This document shows positions 9,055 to 17,217 of a stretch of 34,070 bases of DNA, in pieces (position 1 is the first letter of the stretch; each line of letters starts with the position of its first letter). The translations under genes and the position numbers were made by a program. This DNA comes from Kocuria atrinae C3-8 (lineage in GTDB: Bacteria > Actinomycetota > Actinomycetes > Actinomycetales > Micrococcaceae), in the NCBI RefSeq assembly GCF_000286355.1, contig NZ_AJXN01000053.1, forward strand, positions 1 to 34,070, read 5' to 3'. The notes beneath the pieces were generated by a model. The model was not told the DNA's origin. It did no database searches and saw nothing but the letters and a program-made list of their open reading frames with translations.

Positions 9055-9060
9055 GTCTAT
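9055..9060 (-). promoter_or_regulatory. Possible −10 upstream of hflX
   Basis: The minus strand reads ATAGACTGAACG about 37 bases before the hflX start. TAGACT fits TAnnnT. No clear −35 is present. The element overlaps one arm of the inverted repeat at 9057-9093. Confidence 0.3.
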
Positions 9061-9093
9061 CGCTGCACCCCGACACGGAGTGCTGAGCGATAG
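9057..9093. repeat. Inverted repeat between divergent hflX and methyltransferase
   Basis: CTATCGCT (9057-9064) pairs with AGCGATAG (9086-9093). The stem continues with GCAC/GTGC after a two-base bulge, leaving an 11-base loop. It lies 12 bases before the methyltransferase start and overlaps the putative hflX −10. It could be an operator or a leader hairpin. Confidence 0.5.
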
Positions 9094-9104
9094 CATGTGG
9101 AGCC

Positions 9105-9728
9105 ATGGCCCCAGAACCGCACAGCGCGCATTACTTTGTGACCGATCCGTCCCTGCCGGAAAAGCCCCGGCAGATTTCAGTGGACCTGCGTGGTCGCGAA
9201 GTGCGAGTTCAGACCGCCGCCGGGGTGTTTTCCCCCGGTGACCTTGACAAGGGAACCGCCGCACTATTGCGCAACGTTCCCGATCCGAGCGGCCGTCAAT
9301 TTTTGGATATTGGTTGTGGCTGGGGTCCGTTGACCCTGGCCATGGGATTGGCTGATCCGGACGCCACGGTGACGGCCGTCGATGTCAACGACCGCAGCCT
9401 GGACCTCACCCGTCGGAACGTTGAGGCTCACGGATTGTCACACGTGGAGACCTTCCGGCCCGAGGACGTTCCCCAGGATCGTCAGTTCGACACTGTGTGG
9501 TCCAACCCGCCCATTCGTGTGGGCAAGGAGGCTCTGCACCAGATTCTGCTGATGTGGTTGCCCCGCCTGGCACCGGGTGGCACGGCTTGGTTGGTGGTTC
9601 AGAAGAACCTGGGTGGCGATTCACTGCAGCGCTGGCTCGGCACGGTCCTGGACGCCGAGGAGTTCACGATCGAACGTGCTGCCACGGACAAGGGGTTCCG
9701 GATCCTCAAGGTAGAACGCGCGCGGTAG
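9105..9728 (+). CDS. RsmC/RlmG-like class I SAM methyltransferase
   Basis: Intact, 207 residues. HYFVTDPSLP at the N-terminus, then VFSPGDLDKGTAALL, the SAM-binding loop FLDIGCGWGPLTLAM (about residues 66-80), VTAVDVNDRSL (acidic ribose-binding residue) and the catalytic motif SNPPIRVGK. This is the NPPxxxGK pattern of RsmC-type (16S rRNA G1207) and RlmG-type guanine-N2 methyltransferases. Family members in actinobacteria are usually single-domain like this one, while E. coli RsmC has an extra N-terminal domain. The exact rRNA target cannot be fixed from sequence. ATG at 9105 has TGTGGAG immediately upstream. It is alone on the plus strand, divergent from hflX and convergent with dapF. Confidence 0.85.
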   Translation: MAPEPHSAHYFVTDPSLPEKPRQISVDLRGREVRVQTAAGVFSPGDLDKGTAALLRNVPDPSGRQFLDIGCGWGPLTLAMGLADPDATVTAVDVNDRSLDLTRRNVEAHGLSHVETFRPEDVPQDRQFDTVWSNPPIRVGKEALHQILLMWLPRLAPGGTAWLVVQKNLGGDSLQRWLGTVLDAEEFTIERAATDKGFRILKVERAR

Positions 9729-9767
9729 CGCGAGCATTCCCAGCTCCGAGCTAGCTACCCGTGGTGG

Positions 9768-10709
9768 TCACACCAAGATGGCGCGGGCCACCACGCGGGT
9801 CGGACCGGCCAGGACCACGTGCTCGGTGCCGTCGGTTGCGGGCACGAAGGTCACGGACAGCACTCCGCCCGGGACCTCCACCAACCAGCGGTCCGGTGCA
9901 TCAGCGCCACCCCAGAAGCGGGTTGCTGCCGCAGCCGCGCACGCGCCGGTGCCGCACGAATAGGTTTCCCCCACACCGCGTTCGAACACGCGCATGTGGA
10001 TGCGGCCGACCTCGGTATCGTCGTGGTCAACGGGCACCACGAACTCGACGTTCGTGCCGTCCTTGGGTTCAGGGGAGACCGACGGCGCTCGGCGAAGATC
10101 CAGCTGATCCAGCTTGTCTTCCTCGGAGAGGGCCACCACGGTGTGCGGGTTGCCCATACTGATGGACAGACCCGGGCGAGGGACGTTCAACCCGTCCGTG
10201 GTCACCACGCGTCCGAGCCTTCTCGCGGGCGTCCTCACCGGCAATGAAGCTCCACGGGCCCATGTCCACGGCGTAGCCGCCTTCGGTGCGGGCCACGGAA
10301 CGCACACCCGCGCGGGTACCGATGCGCAACTGCGAACCCTGCGGAAGCTCCACGAGCCCTTCCCGAACCAGGTGGTCCACGAACACGCGCACGCCGTTGC
10401 CGCACATCTGAGCAATGGAACCGTCCGCGTTGCGGTAGTCCATGAACACTCGACCGAGGGGTCCTGTTCCAGAAGTTTCCGGCCTTCGGGCAGCTCGCTC
10501 GCACGAACCACACGGATCAGGCCGTCCGCGCCCAGGCCCATGTGACGATCGGATACGGCCGCCACGGTGTCCGCGGTCAGCGGGACCTCACCGTATTCGT
10601 CCGTGAACACCACAAAGTCGTTCCCGGTTCCGTGGGCCTTGACCACTTCATGGTTCACCAATTCACGCCAGTCCACGGTCTTCACTCCCCGATCCACAGT
10701 TTCAGTCAC
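9768..10709 (-). CDS. dapF: Diaminopimelate epimerase (frameshifted)
   Basis: Cofactor-independent racemase that turns LL- into meso-diaminopimelate for lysine and peptidoglycan, about 314 residues repaired. KAHGTGNDFVVF opens the fold. The two active-site cysteines are in QMCGNGVRVF and YSCGTGACAAAA. SMGNPHTVV and EVPGG are also typical. One G is missing near 10448 (GAGTG(G)TTCATGG). Two more bases are missing between 10205 and 10221, after which the original frame resumes at VVTTDGLNV. I place the start at GTG 10709 (MTETVDRG...), but GTG 10685 is also possible. The TTG further upstream lies inside the end of miaA. It follows miaA closely and may be cotranscribed with miaB-miaA. The lysine-pathway partners dapA and dapB lie 11-14 kb away. 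Confidence 0.9.
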   Translation of the reverse strand: MTETVDRGVKTVDWRELVNHEVVKAHGTGNDFVVFTDEYGEVPLTADTVAAVSDRHMGLGADGLIRVVRASELPEGRKLLEQDPSVECSWTTATRTVPLLRCAATACACSWTTWFGKGSWSFRRVRSCASVPARVCVPWPAPKAATPWTWARGASLPVRTPARRLGRVVTTDGLNVPRPGLSISMGNPHTVVALSEEDKLDQLDLRRAPSVSPEPKDGTNVEFVVPVDHDDTEVGRIHMRVFERGVGETYSCGTGACAAAAATRFWGGADAPDRWLVEVPGGVLSVTFVPATDGTEHVVLAGPTRVVARAILV

Positions 10710-10719
10710 GGCCGCCAGT

Positions 10720-11655
10720 TTACGCGGCCTCAATCTTCGTCACGGCATCGCGTGCGAGTGCGTCCACGCCGCCGGGATGTCCCGCATCGAGCCACTGCAC
10801 CCGAGGGTCCGCGTGGAACCACGTGCGTTGCCTCTTGGTGAAGCGGCGGGTGGCCACCACAGTGTCCTCCCGGGCATCTTCCAGGGTCCGCTCCCCCGCC
10901 AGGACATCCAAAAGTTGGGGATAGCCCAGGGCCTTGCCGGCCGTGGGACTCCCGCGCAGGCCGCGCTTCTCGAGCGAGCGAACCTCATCCAGCCACCCGG
11001 CCTCGAGCATCCGGTCAATCCGTTGCGCGAGTCGTTCATTGAGCACCTCACGCTCCATGTCGAGACCGAACTGCACCGTGGGGCGCACGTACTCGCGGTG
11101 CGGCATGAACGACGTGAACGGCCGCCCCGTAACCTCGTACACCTCCAGCGCCCGTACTAGCCGCCGGTCATCTTTGACTCGCGCTGCGGATTGGGGGTCG
11201 ACGTCGCTCAGTCGCCCCAGGAGCGCGCCGCTCCCTTGTTCAGCCAATTCGTTCTCCAGGCGAGCCCGAACTGCGGGGTCCGTTCCGGGGAACTCGATGG
11301 CGTCCACGGCGGCGCGGACGTAGAGCCCCGAACCGCCGGCGAGGATTGGCACTTTGCCGCGCGCGGCGACGTCGTCGAATGCGGCCCGCGCGTCCGCCTG
11401 AAACCGGGCAACAGAGGCTTCCCCCGAAATGTCCATGATGTCGAGGAGGTGGTGCGGGATTCCGCGTCGTTCAGCGACCGACATCTTGGCGGTGCCGATG
11501 TCCATGCCCCGGTAGAACTGGAGGGCATCCCCGTTGATGACCTCGCCATCGAGTGCCTCCGCAAGGGCGAGGGCGAGATCCGATTTACCGGTTCCGGTGG
11601 GACCGACCACGGCGATCAGTGGTGGGCCTTCGGACGGCCAGGAGATGGCAGCCAC
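10720..11655 (-). CDS. miaA: tRNA dimethylallyltransferase
   Basis: Intact, 311 residues. It transfers the dimethylallyl group of DMAPP to N6 of A37 in tRNAs that read UNN codons. The P-loop [13 protein letters not shown] is followed by [15 protein letters not shown] (catalytic Asp and tRNA contact), [37 protein letters not shown] and a C-terminal [14 protein letters not shown] at 11655 directly follows the miaB stop (TAG then GTG, no spacer), so it is translationally coupled to miaB. MiaB then acts on the i6A product of MiaA, so the two genes encode consecutive steps of one modification. Confidence 0.95.
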   Translation of the reverse strand: MAAISWPSEGPPLIAVVGPTGTGKSDLALALAEALDGEVINGDALQFYRGMDIGTAKMSVAERRGIPHHLLDIMDISGEASVARFQADARAAFDDVAARGKVPILAGGSGLYVRAAVDAIEFPGTDPAVRARLENELAEQGSGALLGRLSDVDPQSAARVKDDRRLVRALEVYEVTGRPFTSFMPHREYVRPTVQFGLDMEREVLNERLAQRIDRMLEAGWLDEVRSLEKRGLRGSPTAGKALGYPQLLDVLAGERTLEDAREDTVVATRRFTKRQRTWFHADPRVQWLDAGHPGGVDALARDAVTKIEAA

Positions 11656-13176
11656 CTAGTTGGTGCGCAGGACAGGCATACCGAGCCCGACGGCGCCGGG
11701 CTTACCGGAACCGCCGGTGCCACAGGATTCCGCCTGGGCAGCTTCCCACGCGTCCCCGCCGCGGGAACGGCGCAGTGAATATTCGGACGAGTCCTTGGGG
11801 TCGGCCAGCAAGTGGTAGGCCGCGGCCGCGGTGACCGGAACCGTCACAAAGTCACCCGGGCGCGGTGCCTCCGCACCCTCCGGCACCGAGAAGTGGACGA
11901 GCCGCTGGTCCTGGGACCGGCCGCTCAAGCGGTGGGTGCTCTCCGACTTACGACCCTGGTGCGCGCTGACCAGAACCTCCACGGTGGAGCCGACCAGTTG
12001 CTGGTTCAACCGAGCGCTGATCCGATCCTGCAGAGCCGTCAGCCGCTCGAAGCGTTCCTGGACGATGTGGTGCGGAACCTGATTCTCCATCTCACCCGCG
12101 GGAGTTCCAGGACGGATTGAGTACTGGAACGTGAACGCGGAGGAGAACTCGGAGGCCTCGACCACGTCCATCGTGGCCTGGAAGTCTTCTTCGGTCTCGC
12201 CGGGGAATCCCACAATGATGTCGGTGGTGATCGCCGCGTTGGGAATCTGCTCGCGGACCCGCTCGAGAATGCCGAGGAACTTCTTGGAGCGGTATGAACG
12301 ACGCATGTCCTTGAGGATCTGGTCGGAACCGGACTGCAGCGGCATGTGCAACTGCGGCATCACGTTGGGGGTCTCGGCCATCGCGTCGATCACGTCGTCC
12401 GTGAAGGCCGCCGGGTGCGGGCTGGTGAAGCGGACACGCTCCAGCCCTTCGATCTCTCCGCAGGCGCGCAGGAGCTTGGCGAACGCACCGCGGTCACCGA
12501 ACTCCACACCGTAAGAGTTGACGTTCTGACCCAGCAGGGTGACTTCCACAGCACCGGAATCCACGAGCGCCTGCACCTCGGCCAGGATGTCCCCGGGGCG
12601 ACGGTCTTTCTCCTTCCCTCGCAGCTGCGGGACGATGCAGAACGTGCAGGTATTGTTGCAGCCCACCGAAATGGAGACCCATCCGGCGTACGCCTGCTCG
12701 CGTTTGGTGGGCAGAGTCGAGGGGAAGGTTTCGAGCGACTCGAGGATCTCGACCTCGGCCTGGTGATTGTGACGGGCGCGCTCCAGCAACACTGGAAGGG
12801 AACCAATGTTGTGGGTACCGAACACGACATCCACCCAGGGGGCCTTTTCCACGATGGTGGAACGGTCCTTCTGTGCCAGACAACCGCCCACGGCGATCTG
12901 CATGCGCTCATTGCGCTTCTTGGCCGGTGCCAGCTGACCGAGCTGGCCGTACAGCTTGTTATCTGCATTCTCGCGCACCGCACAGGTGTTGAACACCACG
13001 AGGTCGGGAGCTCGATCCACGGCGGGAACGTAGCCCGCTTCTTCGAGCAGACCGGTGATGCGCTCCGAATCGTGGGCGTTCATCTGACAGCCCAGGGTGC
13101 GCACCTCATAAGCGGGCGCGGGCAGATCAGAAGCGGCGGGGACGGCATTCACCAGGGAGTCGGTCAGTTGAGTCAC
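11656..13176 (-). CDS. miaB: tRNA-2-methylthio-N6-dimethylallyladenosine synthase
   Basis: Intact, 506 residues. Radical SAM methylthiotransferase that adds a methylthio group at C2 of i6A37. The N-terminal UPF0004 domain supplies three cluster cysteines ([23 protein letters not shown]). The radical SAM core has CNNTCTFC (CxxxCxxC). [17 protein letters not shown] and [14 protein letters not shown] are family motifs, and a TRAM domain (GSTVEVLVS ... RLVHF ... GDFVTVPV) follows. The C-terminal ~50 residues beyond TRAM are Gly/Ser-rich and not conserved. It starts at GTG 13176 with no usable ribosome site. TAACAT lies six bases upstream, so it may be leaderless. Operon: miaB-miaA, perhaps dapF. 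Confidence 0.95.
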   Translation of the reverse strand: MTQLTDSLVNAVPAASDLPAPAYEVRTLGCQMNAHDSERITGLLEEAGYVPAVDRAPDLVVFNTCAVRENADNKLYGQLGQLAPAKKRNERMQIAVGGCLAQKDRSTIVEKAPWVDVVFGTHNIGSLPVLLERARHNHQAEVEILESLETFPSTLPTKREQAYAGWVSISVGCNNTCTFCIVPQLRGKEKDRRPGDILAEVQALVDSGAVEVTLLGQNVNSYGVEFGDRGAFAKLLRACGEIEGLERVRFTSPHPAAFTDDVIDAMAETPNVMPQLHMPLQSGSDQILKDMRRSYRSKKFLGILERVREQIPNAAITTDIIVGFPGETEEDFQATMDVVEASEFSSAFTFQYSIRPGTPAGEMENQVPHHIVQERFERLTALQDRISARLNQQLVGSTVEVLVSAHQGRKSESTHRLSGRSQDQRLVHFSVPEGAEAPRPGDFVTVPVTAAAAYHLLADPKDSSEYSLRRSRGGDAWEAAQAESCGTGGSGKPGAVGLGMPVLRTN

Positions 13177-13182
13177 CCCACT

Positions 13183-13188
13183 ATGTTA
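13183..13188 (-). promoter_or_regulatory. Candidate −10 for a leaderless miaB transcript
   Basis: The minus strand reads TAACAT, then AGTGGG, then GTG at 13176. The hexamer fits TAnnnT, and the six-base gap puts the start of transcription at the GTG, as at hisC. The −35 region is weak. Confidence 0.35.
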
Positions 13189-13218
13189 AGGACCAGGTCA
13201 AATTAACCGAGTCATGCG

Positions 13219-13844
13219 CTACGCGCTGGGCCAGGGATCCGGTTCCGAGAAGTCATCCTCGGTGCCGAACGCCGACAGCTCCTCTTTCACCACGCCGAAG
13301 GCAAGTCCGGGTGGGTACCCTTGCGGCCGAGCATGCTGACGAGGCGTCGGGTGACCTTGTCGACTTCTTTGCGATCCGAGAAATCGATGCTCTTGGGCAT
13401 CTTCTTGCGCACGAGTTCGTGGGCGTCCTCGGTCTCGTCCTCATCGGTGCGTTGCTCGAGGGCTTCGTCAGCGAACTCGCCGGTGATGCCCCGTTTCTGG
13501 AGTTCTCGGCGCAGCGCGCTGCGAGAGAGTTTGCGCGTCTCTGCTCGGGAACGGACGAACATGGCTGCGAAGGCGCGGTCGTCCACGAGGTTGACCTCTT
13601 CGAAACGGTCCAGAACTTCCTGGGCCACTTCTTCGGGAACATCACGATCGGCAAGCTTGTCCTCGAGCTGCTTACGAGACTTGGCGGAGGCCGTGAGCTG
13701 GCGCAGCACAATGGCCCGAGCAACTTCATGTTGATCGGGCTCATCGTCATGGCCAGCGGAGCCTTCCGCGGGTGGCTCCGCAGGACCTCGGTATCGTGCC
13801 GAGGCCCTGCGTCGCCGGGAATTGTAGCTGGACGACTGGCTCAT
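13219..13844 (-). CDS. recX: RecX regulatory protein (frameshifted)
   Basis: RecX binds RecA filaments and limits their activity. Repaired length is 208 residues. It is largely helical and charged, with the RecX repeat pattern: AIVLRQLTASAKSRKQLEDKL, VPEEVAQEVLDRFEEVNLVDD, FVRSRAETRKLSRSALRREL, then RKEVDKVTRRLVSMLGRKG. One G is missing near 13300 (GACTTG(G)CCTTCGG). The other frame completes the protein as LAFGVVKEELSAFGTEDD and stops at 13219. Without this repair the product would stop early after PDLPSAW. It lies 16 bases after recA in the same direction, the usual recA-recX pairing. Confidence 0.9.
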
Positions 13845-13860
13845 CGCTCAGTCACCTCAA

Positions 13861-14994
13861 TCAGAACGCGGGAAGTTCCGGCTTGGTCGAATCCGGAGCC
13901 TCGAGGATGTCGTCCTCGGAGGCGTCCACCACGGTGTCTTCCTCGGACTCCTCGGTGCCCTCCGTGATGCCGAGCTTGACCAGAATCTTCCGCTCGATCT
14001 CCGCGGCCAACTCCGGGTTGTCCTTGAGGAATCGGCGGGAGTTCTCCTTGCCCTGCCCCAGTTGGTCGCCCTCATAGGTGAACCAGGCACCGGACTTCTT
14101 GACGATCCCGTGCTCCACACCCATGTCGATCAGGCCACCCTCGATGGAGATGCCCTGACCGTACAGGATGTCGAACTCGGCCTGCTTGAAGGGCGGAGCC
14201 ATCTTGTTCTTGACGATCTTGGCGCGGGTGCGGTTACCCACGGGGTTCGCGCCGTCCTTGAGAGTCTCAATACGACGGACGTCCACACGCACCGAGGCGT
14301 AGAACTTCAAGGCCTTACCACCGGTGGTGGTTTCCGGCGAGCCGAAGAACACACCGATCTTCTCGCGCAGCTGGTTGATGAAAATCGCGGTGGTGTTCGT
14401 GTGGGACAAACGACCGGTGATCTTACGCAGTGCCTGAGACATCAGTCGCGCCTGCAGACCAACGTGGCTGTCACCCATTTCGCCTTCGATTTCGGCCTTG
14501 GGAACCAGTGCTGCCACGGAGTCGATCACGACGATGTCGATGGAGCCGGAGCCCACCAGCATGTCCATGATCTCGAGAGCCTGCTCACCGGTGTCCGGCT
14601 GGGACACGAGCAGGTTGTCCGTGTCCACGCCCAACTTCTCCGCGTACACGGGGTCCAGGGCGTGCTCGGCGTCGATGAATGCCGCGATGCCGCCGGCGCG
14701 CTGGACGCTGGCCACGGCGTGCAGTGCCACGGTGGTCTTACCGGACGATTCCGGACCGTAGATCTCGACCACGCGACCGCGCGGGAAACCTCCGATACCC
14801 AGAGCCACGTCCAGAGCGATGGAACCGGTGGGGATGGTCTCGATGCGGGTGGCCGGGCGGTCACCCAGCCGCATGACCGATCCCTTGCCGTAGTTCTTGT
14901 CGATCTGTGCCAGGACAGTATCCAGAGCCTTCTCGCGGTCGGAGCCGACCACCTGAGAGGGAACGGAACTGTTTCCCTTTGACTTGGCTGCCAT
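13861..14994 (-). CDS. recA: RecA recombinase
   Basis: Intact, 377 residues. It forms ATP-dependent filaments on single-stranded DNA, drives strand exchange and triggers LexA cleavage. Walker [14 protein letters not shown] is at about 80-92, and Walker B is [14 protein letters not shown]. The L1/L2 loops ([18 protein letters not shown] and [22 protein letters not shown]) are clear. The C-terminus is strongly acidic ([19 protein letters not shown]), as is normal. The ATG at 14994 has GAGGTGA three bases upstream. A strong LexA box covers the predicted −10 about 130 bases upstream, so LexA repression is expected. recX follows. Confidence 0.98.
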   Translation of the reverse strand: MAAKSKGNSSVPSQVVGSDREKALDTVLAQIDKNYGKGSVMRLGDRPATRIETIPTGSIALDVALGIGGFPRGRVVEIYGPESSGKTTVALHAVASVQRAGGIAAFIDAEHALDPVYAEKLGVDTDNLLVSQPDTGEQALEIMDMLVGSGSIDIVVIDSVAALVPKAEIEGEMGDSHVGLQARLMSQALRKITGRLSHTNTTAIFINQLREKIGVFFGSPETTTGGKALKFYASVRVDVRRIETLKDGANPVGNRTRAKIVKNKMAPPFKQAEFDILYGQGISIEGGLIDMGVEHGIVKKSGAWFTYEGDQLGQGKENSRRFLKDNPELAAEIERKILVKLGITEGTEESEEDTVVDASEDDILEAPDSTKPELPAF

Positions 14995-15069
14995 GATTCA
15001 CCTCGGTTCTTAGGGGCCTGGATTTCGCGGCCCTGTTGTTTGGTTCGTGTCTCAACCTACTGAGGGGGT

Positions 15070-15083
15070 CTGACACGCATAAG
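15070..15083 (-). repeat. 14-base element complementary to the lexA leader
   Basis: On the recA strand this reads CTTATGCGTGTCAG, about +33 to +46 from the predicted recA transcription start. It is the exact reverse complement of CTGACACGCATAAG at 4324-4337 in the lexA leader. Confidence 0.6.
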
Positions 15084-15118
15084 GGCTCACGAAGGATGTG
15101 CAGCCCGGATGATCTGAT

Positions 15119-15134
15119 TCGAATATACATTCGA
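15119..15134. promoter_or_regulatory. LexA box and recA promoter
   Basis: TCGAATATACATTCGA is a near-perfect SOS box: the six-base halves TCGAAT and ATTCGA are exact inverted repeats, differing from the TCGAAC-N4-GTTCGA consensus by one base in each half. On the recA strand it contains TATATT (15122-15127), a good −10. LexA bound here would block RNA polymerase. Transcription would begin near 15115, giving a leader of about 120 bases, the same length as that predicted for lexA. Confidence 0.8.
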
Positions 15135-15159
15135 TTAGCGCTCGACGCCATTACGTCGA

Positions 15160-15381
15160 CTAGGGCTTGGGATCCTTGTCCGGTCCCCACCATCGGTCCT
15201 GGGGAATCTCCTGCGCCTTGCATATGGCGAACCACACCTGCTTGGGGTCCACGCCGGCGTCGAGGGCTTCAACGGCGGTCCGTTCCCCCACTTCTGCCAT
15301 GACGAGATCCCGAGCAAGAACCTTGGAGTACCCGGACCCGAACTCGTGGGCCATGAACTCCCAGAACGTACTGATGCGCAT
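15160..15381 (-). CDS. DUF3046 family protein upstream of recA
   Basis: 73 residues, starting MRISTFWEFMAHEFGSGY and ending with DRWWGPDKDP. The sequence has the DUF3046 hallmarks: R-x-S/T-x-FW, EFG..Y, a helical middle (LAERTAVEALDAGVDPKQVW-like) and a C-terminal PxDRWWG. This family lies next to recA across actinobacteria and its function is unknown. ATG at 15381 has AGGAAAGG upstream. An in-frame start at 15438 would run through the clgR terminator and is not favoured. It is transcribed toward recA. The recA promoter lies 26 bases after its stop. Confidence 0.88.
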   Translation of the reverse strand: MRISTFWEFMAHEFGSGYSKVLARDLVMAEVGERTAVEALDAGVDPKQVWFAICKAQEIPQDRWWGPDKDPKP

Positions 15382-15423
15382 GCGACCTTTCCTAGCGGAT
15401 TTCAACGGAGAAGTGACATAACA

Positions 15424-15452
15424 AGGGCCCGCCGACAATGCCGACGGGCCCT
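15424..15452 (-). terminator. Terminator downstream of clgR
   Basis: AGGGCCCG (15424-15431) pairs with CGGGCCCT (15445-15452). After one mismatch, two more pairs close a loop. On the minus strand the stem is followed by TGTTATGT, a weak T-rich tail. It lies 31 bases after the clgR stop and separates clgR from DUF3046. Confidence 0.7.
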
Positions 15453-15482
15453 GGAAACTCTAACGCTGGTGAGCGGTTGGGA

Positions 15483-15908
15483 TTAGTGAGCCGAAGTGGC
15501 TGCGCCCCCGCGCAACTGGCGGACCTCGCGAGTGAACTCTTCGGTCATCTCGGAAGGCACGGTATCGGGAATGTAGTTGCCCTCGGCGTATGCGAGGCGA
15601 TCTGCAACTTCACGCAGCATCTGCGAGAGGGGGATTTCGAGAGCGGTGCAGATGGAGGCCAGCAGCTCGGAAGATGCTTCCTTCTGACCGCGTTCCACCT
15701 CGCTCAGGTAGCCCAGCGACACGCGAGCACTGTGCGAAACTTCTCGCAGAGTGCGTCCCTGACGCTGGCGGACGCTACGGAGCACTTCGCCAATTTCTTG
15801 TCGCAAAACGCCCACTTTGACGTCCTTCGTCTCGGCATGTTCTTCGTCGGACAGTCCCACGTCCTTCCAACGGACGACACCATTGACGGACACGGGTTGC
15901 TTCGTCAT
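15483..15908 (-). CDS. clgR: ClgR-type XRE-family transcriptional regulator
   Basis: 141 residues with a central helix-turn-helix (about 35-92): [44 protein letters not shown], then [50 protein letters not shown] is the signature of ClgR (Rv2745c in M. tuberculosis), the activator of clpP/clpC and other proteolysis genes. The ClgR protein is itself a ClpP substrate, often through its C-terminal residues; here the C-terminus is AATSAH. The N-terminal ~35 residues ([14 protein letters not shown]...) are an extension relative to mycobacterial ClgR. ATG 15908 has GAGGAG about 12 bases upstream. The gene lies downstream of cinA-pgsA-ftsK, the classic clgR neighbourhood. Two inverted repeats upstream may be autoregulatory. 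Confidence 0.88.
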   Translation of the reverse strand: MTKQPVSVNGVVRWKDVGLSDEEHAETKDVKVGVLRQEIGEVLRSVRQRQGRTLREVSHSARVSLGYLSEVERGQKEASSELLASICTALEIPLSQMLREVADRLAYAEGNYIPDTVPSEMTEEFTREVRQLRGGAATSAH

Positions 15909-15931
15909 GTGAATTGCCTACTCCTCGTACG

Positions 15932-15946
15932 AACGGTCAAACCGTT
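15932..15946. promoter_or_regulatory. Inverted repeat upstream of clgR (proximal)
   Basis: AACGGTCAAACCGTT is a perfect 6-bp inverted repeat with a three-base spacer, 24 bases upstream of the clgR start. It does not fit the published CGC-N5-GCG ClgR box, so any role is open. Confidence 0.45.
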
Positions 15947-15994
15947 AAACCAGGTGCTTTCAGTCGGGCTGTAGCCACAACCTTGACCCTGGGC

Positions 15995-16009
15995 GGCTCA
16001 AGTTGAGCC
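15995..16009. promoter_or_regulatory. Inverted repeat upstream of clgR (distal)
   Basis: GGCTCAAGTTGAGCC is a perfect 7-bp inverted repeat with a one-base centre, in the 156-base cinA-clgR gap. Its size and symmetry suit an operator for a dimeric helix-turn-helix protein. Confidence 0.45.
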
Positions 16010-16064
16010 TCTGGTAGTAGTAACCTGCTTGCCCGTTCAATTGTTCCTTGTTGGCGAAAGAATT

Positions 16065-16562
16065 TCACTGGAAGTTGTCTGTGAGCCGGATATGTGACGC
16101 AAGTAAGTCCACGGCCCGGGACACCGACTCCCGGCGGATCTCGTCGCGACCACCGGACAGGTGCAATTCCAGGTGATCGTCACCGTTCGGGCCGCTCACG
16201 CCCAGGAAAACTGTGCCCACCTCCTGACCATCGTGCGGTTCGGGTCCGGCCACACCCGTGGTGGACACCGCCCAATCGACGCCCAAAGCAGTGCGCGCTC
16301 CACGGGCCATGCTTCGAGCAATTTCCGGGTCAACGGCCCCCTGACGCTCCAATAACTCATGGGAGATGCCCAGGGTCTTTTCCTTCACCTCGTGCGAGTA
16401 ACTGACCACGCCGCCCTCGAAGCACGCGGAAGCTCCCGGCACCTCCACGATCGCGGCCGCTACGGCCCCGCCCGTCAATGACTCGGCCGTGCCGAAGGTC
16501 AGCCCTCGGGTCACCGCCAACTGAATGAGGTCTGCGGCTGTGTGGAGCTGGGAATCAGCCAC
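16065..16562 (-). CDS. cinA: CinA C-terminal domain protein (nicotinamide-nucleotide amidohydrolase)
   Basis: Intact, 165 residues, matching a stand-alone PncC/CinA C-terminal domain. It deamidates NMN to NaMN in pyridine nucleotide recycling. FGTAESLTGGAVAAAI near the N-terminus, FEGGVVSYSHEVKEKTLGI, and the STTGVAGPEPHDGQEVGTVFLGV block are characteristic. GTG at 16562 overlaps the pgsA stop by one base (TAGTG), so translation is coupled. It lacks the N-terminal molybdopterin-like domain of full-length CinA. It sits in the ftsK-pgsA-cinA operon and is followed by clgR. Confidence 0.92.
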   Translation of the reverse strand: MADSQLHTAADLIQLAVTRGLTFGTAESLTGGAVAAAIVEVPGASACFEGGVVSYSHEVKEKTLGISHELLERQGAVDPEIARSMARGARTALGVDWAVSTTGVAGPEPHDGQEVGTVFLGVSGPNGDDHLELHLSGGRDEIRRESVSRAVDLLASHIRLTDNFQ

Positions 16563-17217
16563 TACTTGTCCTCGGTCCCGGTGGACTTGTTCACTGCGGC
16601 GTTACGCAGCTGCACAGCCTTGATCACGTAGTCGATGCCCGTCACCACGGTCACGATCAGCGCCAGTGCGGTCAGCACCCACGCGAACCAGAGCCACCAT
16701 GCACCCACGAACGGGGCGAGCGGCAGCAGCAGAGCGATCAGTGCCGCGGTCTGCAGCACGGTCTTGGTCTTGCCTCCCTTGGAGGCGGCCATGACGCCGT
16801 AGCGGATCACTACGAACCGCATGATCGTGATGCCCCATTCGCGCACCAGAATCACGATGGTCACCCACCACCACAGCTCCCCCAGCATGGAGAGCACCAC
16901 GAAGGCCGCACCGGTCAGGAGCTTGTCCGCGATCGGATCGGCGATCTTACCGAAGCTGGTGATCAAGTTGCGCGCGCGGCGATATCGCCGTCGAGCTTGT
17001 CCGTGTACATGGCCAGGCCGAAAACAATCACGGCAGCCCAGCGCATGGGCATGGAATCCTCGCCGTGCGTTCCGCCGGCCCACAGGAACCACACGAAGAA
17101 CGGCACCATCACGATCCGCAGCGCCGTCAGCGCATTGGGCAGATTCCAGTTGGAAGAGTTCGGCGGCGGGTCGGCCACCGCTCGGGGTGCGGGGGTTCCG
17201 CCTTTTCGAGCCATCAT
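16562..17217 (-). CDS. pgsA: CDP-diacylglycerol–glycerol-3-phosphate 3-phosphatidyltransferase (frameshifted)
   Basis: Integral membrane enzyme that makes phosphatidylglycerol phosphate, 218 residues repaired. [20 protein letters not shown] is the first membrane segment. The CDP-alcohol phosphotransferase motif DG-xx-AR-x8-G-xxx-D-xxx-D is complete only across the frameshift: DKLDGDIAR (one frame) joins [18 protein letters not shown] (other frame). One C is missing near 16980 in ATCGCC(C)GCGCG. Three or four further hydrophobic helices follow. The start is ATGATG at 17217/17214, overlapping the ftsK stop. The N-terminus is Pro/Ala-rich. It is the second gene of ftsK-pgsA-cinA. Confidence 0.9.

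Noticed and set aside
15381-15438. 57-base 5' extension of DUF3046
   Set aside because: It overlaps the clgR terminator and is not like the family N-terminus; ATG 15381 has AGGAAAGG.
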